From: Mixta gaviniae
GTDB taxonomy: Bacteria; Pseudomonadota; Gammaproteobacteria; Enterobacterales; Enterobacteriaceae
DNA: 64,000 nt
Direction of reading: 5' to 3'
NCBI RefSeq assembly: GCF_002953195.1
Contig: NZ_CP026377.1
Span: 2,480,001-2,544,000 of the forward strand
In this document: positions 28,144 through 34,598 of the stretch, one piece after another
Layout: each line of letters begins with the position of its first letter
Numbering within the stretch: the first letter of the stretch is position 1
Notes under the pieces: generated by a model
What the model was told of the DNA's origin: nothing
Databases searched by the model: none
The model's input: only the letters and a program-made list of their open reading frames with translations
Translations under genes and position numbers: made by a program

Positions 28144-29450
28144 GCTGTTTCTCCTGCGCTCTGGCTGACGCTTTGCTCAAACTGTTCGCGAATAGCTTCT
28201 CTCAGCATTCTGATGTTCGACCAGCAATTTCGGTCAGTTTTTTCCAGCAGCTGGATGAATTCATTCATTGAGAGGCCGTTGTCCAGGTGAGTTTCGATAG
28301 CCACCGAGACAAAGCGCATGAACCGTTCAGCGTTTTCATCTGAATCACCATACTGCGTTGTAATCCACGCCTTCAGCGCTTCGTCATCCTGCCTGGTTTT
28401 AATCAGCTTCACGGCTTTGGCGATCGTTTCAGTGGGTACCACAACAATTTCAGGACGTTCGACTGAGTCAGCAGCCCATGTATGCGCAAACTTTGACTCG
28501 TTGAACGTAAATTCAGGCTTGCTGCCGAACATAGCCGATGCACATGCCCAGACCTCTACGCCGCTCTGGTTGATAATGTCATCCCGGGTAAGTGGCAACG
28601 CTGTTTCGCCTGTTGTTTCTTCCTGGGCTGGCCCAAGTTCTGCTTTGGGCTGTGGGCACCCATGCACGTCACGATACTCTTCCAGAATACCCATCGCCTC
28701 CAGGTACAGTGTGTCGTCAGCAATAACGCCATCATCGGTAAAATAAAAGCTGGCCATCAGCTCCACCAGACGGCGGGCTTTGGTTACGCTGAACTGCGGC
28801 ATAGCTGCGGCGCGGGTCAGCTTCTTCTTGCCAGCCGCTTTGACCTTTTCCATCTGCTCCTGAGCAACGGATGAGGCTTTAGCGCCATGTTCACGCTGCA
28901 GGGCGACGGCGGTCGTTGCGGCTACCTCACCAGCTTTCACCATCTCGATCAGGCCGTCACCGCAGGTCAGCAGCTGCAGATGCTGCTCTACGTCCGTAAC
29001 CGAACGCTTAACCTTCTTCGCGATTTCTGCCGGTTCCCACCCCTGATTAATCAGGCGCTGATATGCGGCGGCACGCTCCAGAGGCTGTAATGCACGCCCC
29101 TGGCTGCTGGTAACCATGAAGGCGATGCGATCGGCTTCACTGCCTACGAAGTCTTTGCATTCCAGGCGCAGCTCATAACCCGCTTCCTGTGCCATTTTCG
29201 CGCCGAAGTAGCGGTGATGGCCGTCGATAACCTTAATGCCCTTCTCTGTGACCTGAACGGCCAGCGGAGGAACATGCTCACCGGCAATAAACGCATCGCG
29301 GAATTCTTCTGCGTGCGTCTGGTCAATCTCACGGACGTTGTAGCCCGGTTCAACGTACAGTTCATCAACGCCCAGTAAATAGGTTTTGCGGGTAGTTATT
29401 TCAGTAGAGTTTTTTTCTTTGTCTTTGTAAACGAGTGATAGCGTGCTCAT
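28140..29450 (-). CDS. ParB/Spo0J-like nuclease-fold phage protein
   Basis: A 436-residue protein starting MSTLSLVYKDKEKN at 29450. The ParB N-domain shows VREIDQTHAEEF, a CTP/nuclease-fold core IDGHHRYFGA and the helix-turn-helix segment [20 protein letters not shown]. The rest is helical and charged. ParB-like genes without parA are frequent in lambdoid replication regions, where their role is unclear. It overlaps a 40-codon gene upstream and rusA downstream by ATGA junctions, so the genes are translated as a chain. Confidence 0.8.
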   Translation of the reverse strand: MSTLSLVYKDKEKNSTEITTRKTYLLGVDELYVEPGYNVREIDQTHAEEFRDAFIAGEHVPPLAVQVTEKGIKVIDGHHRYFGAKMAQEAGYELRLECKDFVGSEADRIAFMVTSSQGRALQPLERAAAYQRLINQGWEPAEIAKKVKRSVTDVEQHLQLLTCGDGLIEMVKAGEVAATTAVALQREHGAKASSVAQEQMEKVKAAGKKKLTRAAAMPQFSVTKARRLVELMASFYFTDDGVIADDTLYLEAMGILEEYRDVHGCPQPKAELGPAQEETTGETALPLTRDDIINQSGVEVWACASAMFGSKPEFTFNESKFAHTWAADSVERPEIVVVPTETIAKAVKLIKTRQDDEALKAWITTQYGDSDENAERFMRFVSVAIETHLDNGLSMNEFIQLLEKTDRNCWSNIRMLREAIREQFEQSVSQSAGETA

Positions 29451-29569
29451 ACAGTTGCCAGCTCCCATGTCAGGAAAATAACCAGTGCGGTAATCATCAG
29501 TGCCGCGGTGCGAATGCTTTGGTAAAAAACAACGTTTTGTTCGTAGTGGCCTGGTACCTTGCGTTTCAC
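29447..29569 (-). CDS. Forty-residue single-pass membrane protein
   Basis: A GTG at 29569 overlaps the stop of the PerC-like gene (GTGA), and the TGA at 29447 overlaps the ATG of the ParB-like gene (ATGA). GGAGG lies 10 bases upstream. The product has a basic, polar N-terminus (MKRKVPGHYEQN) and one hydrophobic helix (AALMITALVIFLTW). The two stop-start overlaps are strong evidence that it is translated. Family not recognised; it could be a small inner-membrane effector or simply a coupling peptide. Confidence 0.65.
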   Translation of the reverse strand: MKRKVPGHYEQNVVFYQSIRTAALMITALVIFLTWELATV

Positions 29570-29994
29570 CGGAACACATCCTCCAGGCTCGCATCGCGAA
29601 CGATGGCGCTGCTTATCCCGCCATAGCTTCCGCAGCGAACGGCACCTGTACTGATGCAGTGTTTGCGCCGCAGAATGGCTTTCTGACGTAAGGTTTCTTT
29701 GCGGGTTGAATCCATCGCACACAGCCAGACCTCAGCGGCGCGATTCCACCAGCCCTTTTCTTCAAGCCGACAAGCTTTATCACTCAACTCTGAAAACCTC
29801 TGGTCCCCTTCTGAAGCCTGCTCTGACACGAAGTAGCGCCCTTTAGCGTCACGGTACGCATCACCGATGAGAGTAAGCGCGCTAAGTATCCCGTTTACGT
29901 CAGGACGGCGAATACCCGTAGCCCTGGTCAGTTGAGCGGACGTTATCCCCGGATACGCCAGGAGGTAAGTAAGAATCAGTGCTTTGTCGTTCAT
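29566..29994 (-). CDS. PerC-family transcriptional regulator
   Basis: A 142-residue protein starting MNDKALILTYLLAYPG at 29994, seven bases after AGGAG; an ATG directly before it is equally possible. The N-terminal half is a winged helix (SAQLTRATGIRRPDVNGILSA). The C-terminal half has the PerC signature ARLEEKG-type segment, KGWWNRAAEVWLCAMD, ending in an Arg-rich RRKHC stretch. PerC proteins of lambdoid phages can act on host promoters. It is the first gene of the coupled chain that ends in rusA. Confidence 0.75.
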   Translation of the reverse strand: MNDKALILTYLLAYPGITSAQLTRATGIRRPDVNGILSALTLIGDAYRDAKGRYFVSEQASEGDQRFSELSDKACRLEEKGWWNRAAEVWLCAMDSTRKETLRQKAILRRKHCISTGAVRCGSYGGISSAIVRDASLEDVFR

Positions 29995-30007
29995 CATGCT
30001 TCTCCTG

Positions 30008-30904
30008 TTAAGCGCCACGGAAACCGTCGGGGATTTGGTTGTCTGTCTGAGAAATAATGTTGATATCGCGCTGTTGACCCGATTTGAACGTGTTCCACTG
30101 GCTGCGATCGGGTCGGCCGTTTCGCTCCCATTTTGTGGCTGACTTCAGATAGCCGGGGAAGTTAGACGGTGTGAACAGCGTTTTAGGGCGCAGGTATTGA
30201 TCCTGTTCGGTGTCATGCCAGTGCTCATGCTTGTAATCGACCACCAGCTGCAGTTCGGAGACTGTATGACCATCAGCCAGGCGGGCGCGAACATTTGCCA
30301 GAGACGAATCGCTCATCTGGAATTTTGCCCCGGTCACCTGGTTGAGATGCAACAGAACCTGTTTAGCCAGAGAATTAATAACTTCATTAGGGTCGGGTTG
30401 CACAGCAACCGGACAAGAAGTGTCTTTTGTAATCTCTGTAGTAATCTCTGTTGTATTCTCTGTAAGATCGGGACAAGTTGACCCGTTGGATGAGCCCAGA
30501 TTGGCCCTCTCCATTGGGACGATTTGACCTTTTCGATCGGGGCAATTTGACCTTCTCGATGGGGTCAATTTGTCCCCATCGGATAACAGAGGGCTTCTGT
30601 GATTGATCGCATAATAATTTGTGCGGTCATGCTGAGTCTTTTTAAGCTGCTCAACATAGATAAGTTCAAGATTTTTCAGTGAGGTTAATGCTCTTTTCAC
30701 TGTCTTTTCAGACCAAAAAGGGAATTGCTGTGTCCATTCCTCGATGGTGTTATAAACCCAACGGCGGCCGTCATGCTCTACGCCAGAGGTAGTGTCTTCC
30801 AGCCAGTAGCAAATTTGCTGAAGCACGATCGCTTCATTAAGGCCGATGCGGCTCGCTAGCTCAGGGCTAATCACTAATGGTTTAACCTTAAGTAACAAAC
30901 TCAT
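30008..30904 (-). CDS. Phage replication initiator-like protein (O-type) with origin inside
   Basis: A 298-residue protein. The N-terminal ~110 residues are a winged helix typical of phage replication proteins (EAIVLQQICYWLED, WSEKTVKRALTSLKN). A low-complexity linker rich in Ser, Asn, Thr and Glu (residues ~110-165) is encoded by five iterons. The C-terminal domain (LRPKTLFTPSNFPGYL) is the conserved phage C-terminal domain that probably contacts host DnaB or loader. Its start overlaps the DUF4222 stop (ATGA). No separate P-type loader gene follows. Confidence 0.82.
   Translation of the reverse strand: MSLLLKVKPLVISPELASRIGLNEAIVLQQICYWLEDTTSGVEHDGRRWVYNTIEEWTQQFPFWSEKTVKRALTSLKNLELIYVEQLKKTQHDRTNYYAINHRSPLLSDGDKLTPSRRSNCPDRKGQIVPMERANLGSSNGSTCPDLTENTTEITTEITKDTSCPVAVQPDPNEVINSLAKQVLLHLNQVTGAKFQMSDSSLANVRARLADGHTVSELQLVVDYKHEHWHDTEQDQYLRPKTLFTPSNFPGYLKSATKWERNGRPDRSQWNTFKSGQQRDINIISQTDNQIPDGFRGA
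30465..30579. repeat. Five tandem 23-bp iterons, candidate phage replication origin
   Basis: Units start at 30465, 30488, 30511, 30534 and 30557 with exact 23-base periodicity. The last three are closest, with the shared form CGATNGGGNCAATTTGACC; units 1 and 2 are more divergent. Since 23 is not a multiple of three, the repeats do not make a protein repeat, so selection acts on DNA. Their place in the linker of an O-type gene is that of lambda ori. Confidence 0.8.
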
Positions 30905-31083
30905 GGCTCTACCTTCCTGAAATTTTTTTGCCAGTCACGGCGCGGGCAGATGCAATCATGCTCGTAGCCAGGCCGCTGGTAAATGACGCGATGATTAACG
31001 ATGTCAACGCCAATCGTCTCAACGACCACACCATGCTGATCCAGAAAACGCTCAACCCAAGGTTTAATAATTTCGTTATCCAT
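30901..31083 (-). CDS. DUF4222 family phage protein
   Basis: A 60-residue protein with the family pattern QHGVVVETIGVDIVNHRVIYQRPGYEHDC. It overlaps the next gene by ATGA and is a usual neighbour of lambdoid replication genes. It probably folds as a small beta domain; function unknown. Confidence 0.7.
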   Translation of the reverse strand: MDNEIIKPWVERFLDQHGVVVETIGVDIVNHRVIYQRPGYEHDCICPRRDWQKNFRKVEP

Positions 31084-31088
31084 AGCGA

Positions 31089-31274
31089 CTAAACCTTACT
31101 CTCACGTACCAGTGAACGGCCACTATCTACAACCCAAGCGGCAAACTGGTAGTTGCTGGCAATCCAGCGACCCATTACATTGACCTCATACCGAAATGGG
31201 GAAGCAGTTTTTCCGCCTGACATTGCCCGGCAGCGTAATTGCGGCACACCTGCTTTTCTGGTTAAAATGCTCAT
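31089..31274 (-). CDS. Hypothetical phage protein, 61 aa
   Basis: Starts MSILTRKAGVPQLRCRAM at 31274; TGTGTGGAGA stands ten bases upstream. The product is basic and soluble, with a segment VMGRWIASNYQFAAWVVDSG. It lies in the early pR operon between the YmfL-type and DUF4222 genes. Family not recognised. Confidence 0.55.
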   Translation of the reverse strand: MSILTRKAGVPQLRCRAMSGGKTASPFRYEVNVMGRWIASNYQFAAWVVDSGRSLVRESKV

Positions 31275-31337
31275 GCGATTAATTTCTCCACACACGATTT
31301 GGTCGCGAACGACACCCGGGGCTGCAACCCCCGGGTA

Positions 31338-31799
31338 TCACTTTTTTAGTGATTTTTTCTTGCGAAAAAGAGCCAGAATTGCCCGAACTTCTTCCCGAGC
31401 AGCCAGATGCTTGTGGTGGAAATTTTCGATTTCTTGCGCTTCCATTTCATCTATCGCGCCATCTTCCAAAGCCTGTCCGATGATCTGGTCAACGTAACCG
31501 CGCATCGCTGCCGTGCGCATTTTTTTACTAAATCGTTCCTCTCTGTCCATGTCCTCAAACTTCGGGACATCTACCAACAGCGCCCCACGTCGGCGGGCAA
31601 AGTAGTCGCCCAGCAGGCTGGTACCCGGCAGATCTTCCATCGCTTCCAGCTCGTGATGTTCAAAGAACCGGCAGCCATTTTTCTCATACAGATTGTTGTT
31701 GAATTGCGTTGCAGTCATCACCAGCGCGCCTGCCATTGCCGAACGACCACCAGGGTCGGATTTGCACATCGCCTTTACTGTCTCTTTTATGCCTACCAT
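31338..31799 (-). CDS. YmfL-like regulatory protein (CII position)
   Basis: A 153-residue protein that resembles the YmfL family of lambdoid phages and stands directly after cro, where CII-type activators lie. The N-terminal GIKETVKAMCKSDPGGRSAMA is helical and may bind DNA; the middle has LGDYFARRRGALLVDVP and the C-terminus is rich in Glu and Lys. It starts 19 bases after the cro stop. Assigned from position and similarity; the regulatory role is inferred. Confidence 0.65.
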   Translation of the reverse strand: MVGIKETVKAMCKSDPGGRSAMAGALVMTATQFNNNLYEKNGCRFFEHHELEAMEDLPGTSLLGDYFARRRGALLVDVPKFEDMDREERFSKKMRTAAMRGYVDQIIGQALEDGAIDEMEAQEIENFHHKHLAAREEVRAILALFRKKKSLKK

Positions 31800-31818
31800 C
31801 TCGGTTTTCCTTTGGTAT

Positions 31819-32034
31819 TTACGCTGCTTCTGCAGTTGGGGTAGTCTTTCCGTACAGGGACGGTTCGAATATAAGTTTCCCGTTAGTACGCAAAGCTGCC
31901 TCTGTTGCCCGGCCTTTGGGGATTATCCCGTTCGGGCGCTTACGCCACTGATAAAACGCTTCTGGTGACACATTAAAAAAAGCTGCTGCTTTGTTTGGGG
32001 TGCCGAAATACTTCTCTAAGTCTGTGGTTGTCAT
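31819..32034 (-). CDS. cro: Cro-type repressor
   Basis: A 71-residue protein starting MTTTDLEKYFGTPNKAAAFF at 32034, after AGGATGGT. The helix-turn-helix segment is TPNKAAAFFNVSPEAFYQW, followed by a basic stretch. It is the first gene of the pR operon, divergent from the cI-like gene, and its promoter is covered by three operator palindromes. Confidence 0.85.
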   Translation of the reverse strand: MTTTDLEKYFGTPNKAAAFFNVSPEAFYQWRKRPNGIIPKGRATEAALRTNGKLIFEPSLYGKTTPTAEAA

Positions 32035-32044
32035 ACATACCATC

Positions 32045-32107
32045 CTAATATTTCTTAGATGATATTTTCTAATTTAACTTTGGTCAATAAAAACTAAGAT
32101 TACTTAG
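32045..32107. promoter_or_regulatory. Right operator array (three CTAAG-N4-CTTAG sites)
   Basis: Three sites are spaced 24-25 bases centre to centre: 32045-32058 (CTAAT-N4-CTTAG), 32069-32082 (CTAAT-N4-CTTTG, weaker) and 32094-32107 (CTAAG-N4-CTTAG, perfect arms). This is the O_R1-3 layout between cro and cI of a lambdoid phage. The specificity differs from lambda. Confidence 0.8.
32059..32087 (-). promoter_or_regulatory. pR promoter
   Basis: On the minus strand TTGACC, a 17-base spacer and TATCAT lie just before cro. The middle operator sits in the spacer and the nearest one overlaps the start region, so repressor binding would block it. Confidence 0.8.
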
Positions 32108-32132
32108 CTATTTTTTATTCAGGGGATACATT

Positions 32133-32777
32133 GTGAGCTCTCTAGGAAAACGCTTGCGAGCGTTACGAACGGAAAGGAAGCTGACCCAAGGGCAGCTTGG
32201 CAAGGCAGTCGGCGTTTCAGATGTAACAGTTGGGTATTGGGAAAGAGACTTAAACACTCCGGGCGGCAAATCTCTATCAAAGCTGGCGGCATTTTTAGGT
32301 GTAAGCGAAAGCCATCTATTGTACGGTAAAGAGGATGAAGCAAACGTAGCGCCTGCATCACCTGGAGCATTAAAAGTACCCATAATCAGCTACGTACAGG
32401 CTGGCGTATGGAGTGCTGAATGTGATGCACGCAATTTAGAAGGGAATATCGATTACGTGTTGACCACCGGTGACTTCTCTCAAGGCACCTTTGCTCTGAA
32501 GATTAAAGGTAAATCTATGGAGCCAGAGTTTGTTGAAGGAGATTTAATCCTTGTAGATCCTGAGTTGAGACCGCAACCTGGAGATTATGTAGTTGCCAAG
32601 AACGGCGAAGACGAAGCAACTTTCAAAAAGTATCGGGCAAGAGGAATTACCGAAGATGGTAAAGAAATCTTTGAACTCGTACCGCTAAACGAAGATTTTG
32701 CTATTCGTAGCTCTGCTACAGAAAAATTCAATATCATTGGCGTTCTTGTTGAACACCGCCGACTAATACGCCGCTAA
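32133..32777 (+). CDS. cI: CI-type repressor with LexA-like autocleavage domain
   Basis: A 214-residue lysogeny repressor. The GTG start at 32133 follows AGGGGAT. The N-terminal helix-turn-helix is LTQGQLGKAVGVSDVTVGYW. The C-terminal S24 peptidase domain has the Ala-Gly cleavage site in YVQAGVW, catalytic Ser in KGKSMEPEF and catalytic Lys in VVAKNGE. All residues needed for RecA-stimulated self-cleavage are present, so the prophage should still answer DNA damage. Its codons are AT-rich, unlike the chromosomal flanks. Confidence 0.92.
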   Translation: MSSLGKRLRALRTERKLTQGQLGKAVGVSDVTVGYWERDLNTPGGKSLSKLAAFLGVSESHLLYGKEDEANVAPASPGALKVPIISYVQAGVWSAECDARNLEGNIDYVLTTGDFSQGTFALKIKGKSMEPEFVEGDLILVDPELRPQPGDYVVAKNGEDEATFKKYRARGITEDGKEIFELVPLNEDFAIRSSATEKFNIIGVLVEHRRLIRR

Positions 32778-32791
32778 GCGACCCATCACTC

Positions 32792-32813
32792 AAGCCTAAA
32801 TTTATTTAGGCTT
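32792..32813 (+). terminator. Hairpin after cI
   Basis: AAGCCTAAA/TTTAGGCTT, a perfect 9-bp stem, lies 14 bases after the cI stop. No T-run follows. It may be a weak terminator or RNA stabiliser; the core CTAAA-N4-TTTAG also resembles a weak operator. Confidence 0.5.
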
Positions 32814-32818
32814 ATCTC

Positions 32819-32847
32819 TTGATCATAAACCTAAGTTATCTTAGATT
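32819..32847 (+). promoter_or_regulatory. pL promoter with embedded operator
   Basis: TTGATC, a 17-base spacer and TAGATT point toward the integrase. The operator CTAAG-N4-CTTAG (32831-32844) lies across the spacer and -10 box, as O_L does in lambda. Only one clear site was found here. Confidence 0.75.
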
Positions 32848-32849
32848 TA

Positions 32850-33180
32850 GCATATCGAAGCAAGCTTGATGCTGTCCAGGAATCTTTTGCCATGAAGTAC
32901 TAACGTGGTTAGACCGCAGCAGCCGAAAGGCAGCAATCGCGGAGTAATGACCTGCGTCCGAGTCTCACGTCGTGAGTCAGCTTCGCATCTGGTTAGGGTT
33001 AATGAATAGAAGTAGCGCCGGGGAAGCATCAGGAACGCCAATCCTGAACTGGTTATGGGTGGCCACAGGGCGGCATACGACTCAAGGGCATGAGCGCAGC
33101 CACTGCGAGAGTGTGGCAGACAACAGAAAGAGCATCAGCCGATGGTGGGTATAGCACCTGAAGCGTTCTGACAATGCTTT
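32850..33180 (+). ncRNA. Putative structured leader RNA after pL
   Basis: No convincing gene lies in these 330 bases. Several strong stem-loops do: a CCGC/GCGG stem enclosing GCC-GAAA-GGC (32914-32942), CTCAC/GTGAG (32964-32976), TCAGGA/TCCTGA (33029-33047) and a CCAC/GTGG pairing near 33100. No N-type antiterminator gene is present in this operon, so a cis-acting antitermination RNA like HK022 put is one option; that is inference. A 60-codon frame at 32972-33154 lacks a ribosome site. Confidence 0.4.
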
Positions 33181-33245
33181 CCCTTTTGTAAGTATGTGGA
33201 GTAATCGGGGCTGTGGGCTATTGCAGTAGCTTACCAGCCAAAAAC

Positions 33246-33288
33246 TGAATCCCTTTCTTTTTTATTGCCATCACTGGCAAGGGATTCA
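33246..33288 (+). other. Two-level stem-loop upstream of the first pL gene
   Basis: TGAATCCCTT (33246-33255) pairs with AAGGGATTCA (33279-33288), enclosing a second hairpin TTGCCA/TGGCAA. A run of six T residues lies within the loop, so on its own the inner part is not a standard terminator. Possible regulatory element of the operon. Confidence 0.5.
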
Positions 33289-33318
33289 TGCAACCAAAAA
33301 TCATGTGTGGGGAGATAA

Positions 33319-33477
33319 ATGCAAAAGCCTAATGACCATATCACCGTAGGGATAATCACCCTGCCCTACAGCTTTATTTTAGGTGGCTGGGTTACCCCAA
33401 AAGGTAATGTGGTCACCAATCTGTTAACAGCTCAGCGCATCGCTGAAGACCTTAACAGCAAAGTAACCATTCACTGA
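33319..33477 (+). CDS. Hypothetical phage protein, 52 aa
   Basis: An ATG at 33319 follows TGTGTGGGGAGATAA. The 52-residue product begins MQKPNDHITVGIITLPYSF and contains GGWVTPKGN and LLTAQRIAEDLNSK; it reads as a compact soluble domain with normal codons. First gene after the pL leader. It is short, but the ribosome site and protein-like sequence support it. Family not recognised. Confidence 0.6.
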   Translation: MQKPNDHITVGIITLPYSFILGGWVTPKGNVVTNLLTAQRIAEDLNSKVTIH

Positions 33478-33487
33478 GGCCACCAGC

Positions 33488-33676
33488 ATGAAAACCGAAT
33501 TATCAAATAAAGAGTTGGTTGCCGCAGGGCACCAGTTTGCCAAGGCTATGGGCATGGATACACCGTTGATCGAGCTTGCGAAGATGATCGCTGAGCTGGC
33601 GACCCGCCTCGATGTGGCGCTGGTGCGTGGCGATGAACTGCAGGAGCTGGCACAGCAGGAGCCGCGATACTTTTAA
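33488..33676 (+). CDS. Hypothetical phage protein, 62 aa
   Basis: Begins MKTELSNKELVAAGHQFAKA ten bases after the previous stop. It is an all-helical, acidic 62-residue protein with no membrane segment. Operon position between pL and xis is the usual place for small lambdoid accessory genes. The ribosome site is weak, so coupling to the upstream gene is likely. Family not recognised. Confidence 0.55.
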   Translation: MKTELSNKELVAAGHQFAKAMGMDTPLIELAKMIAELATRLDVALVRGDELQELAQQEPRYF

Positions 33677-33700
33677 CGGGAGCGTAATCTATACAACGGC

Positions 33701-33949
33701 ATGAGAACGGCATGGGAAGAAGTAGATGCCGAGGGTCTAGCGCACCTGAGAGAAATAACCGACACGGAAACAGCCGAAATTATTGAGCCGTTCGACCGCG
33801 CCGCGCCGCCAGCACCGGTGGTGCCGAAGGGCTGGCAGTTGGTGCCGATCGAGCCAACACAGGAAATGATCGCCGCGGGTCGTGAGTGCGCCAATACCCT
33901 GACATATCGTTCTATGCTCAAAGTCGCGCCGGGGTGGATTGATGCCTAA
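33701..33949 (+). CDS. Hypothetical phage protein, 82 aa
   Basis: Begins MRTAWEEVDAEGLAHLRE at 33701. The segment PKGWQLVPIEPTQEMIAAG with a following YRSMLKVAPGW is a pattern often seen in small lambdoid-phage early proteins. Its stop overlaps the start of the next gene by eight bases. Function unknown. Confidence 0.6.
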   Translation: MRTAWEEVDAEGLAHLREITDTETAEIIEPFDRAAPPAPVVPKGWQLVPIEPTQEMIAAGRECANTLTYRSMLKVAPGWIDA

Positions 33950-34279
33950 ATCCCCTGCCGAGCGTAAAGCTGCACAACGTGCCCGGCAGGCCGCTGCGGG
34001 CGTTAAGACACTGCAACTGGCACTTGATGCTCAGGAAGTGGAAATAGTGGCGCAGAATTGCGCCGCCCGGCGTCCGGGTCGTGAACCCTATGAACTGAAC
34101 GAGTATATCGCCCTATTAATTCGCCAAGACAATGCGCGAGGCGTAGCCGTATTCGTTCCATCCGTAAGCGCCAGTGCGGCAAGTGTGGCGATCGGCTGCC
34201 GGTCAACGCCTGTCCGTGCCAGGGTGATTCGCAGTGCTGGGTCACTAGCGGACATAAGGAACTAATTTTAACGTTGTGA
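33942..34279 (+). pseudogene. Small phage protein with zinc-finger-like tail, frameshifted
   Basis: The frame from 33942 begins MPKSPAERKAAQRARQAAAG and continues through RRPGREPYELNEYIALLIRQDNAR, a ribbon-helix-helix-like segment. Near 34140 one base appears lost. The neighbouring frame then reads KRQCGKCGDRLPVNACPCQG and CWVTSGHKE, a Cys-rich tail, to a stop at 34279. The unshifted frame instead ends at 34265 without cysteines. The order suggests one original gene of about 111 residues. Confidence 0.6.
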
Positions 34280-34334
34280 CATGTCACAATTAAAGAAGCA
34301 TACCTGTTGCAGCAGGTTAATGTGTGGAGAATGT

Positions 34335-34598
34335 ATGGGGCAGTTAATACCGATAAAAGAATGGGCCACTGGTCCCAATGGATTCAGGTATCCGCCTAAA
34401 TCCGTCACGCTTAACACTTACGCAAAGACGGGATAAATCTACCCACAACCGATAAAACAAGGTAGATGTTGGGTCGTAGATGAACACGCTAAATTCATTG
34501 GGGTCCAGGCAAAGCCTGATATTTCAGCAAATCTATCGCGCCCTGCTCGCGCCTTATTGGAGAAAGCTCTTAATGGCGGCACGCCCCAGAAAACATAA
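34335..34598 (+). pseudogene. xis: Excisionase with an internal stop codon
   Basis: The frame from 34335 begins MGQLIPIKEWATG and continues SVTLNTYAKTG, a winged-helix excisionase pattern. A TAA at 34434-34436 follows; the same frame then resumes IYPQPIKQGRCWVVDEHAKF, typical of Xis proteins, and ends at 34598 inside int. Without suppression the product is 33 residues and inactive, so excision should fail. The overlap with int is as in lambda. Confidence 0.78.

Noticed and set aside
32972..33154. 60-codon frame in the pL leader
   Set aside because: No ribosome site, unusual Trp/Arg/Ser-rich composition and overlap with several stable stem-loops point to structured RNA rather than a gene.
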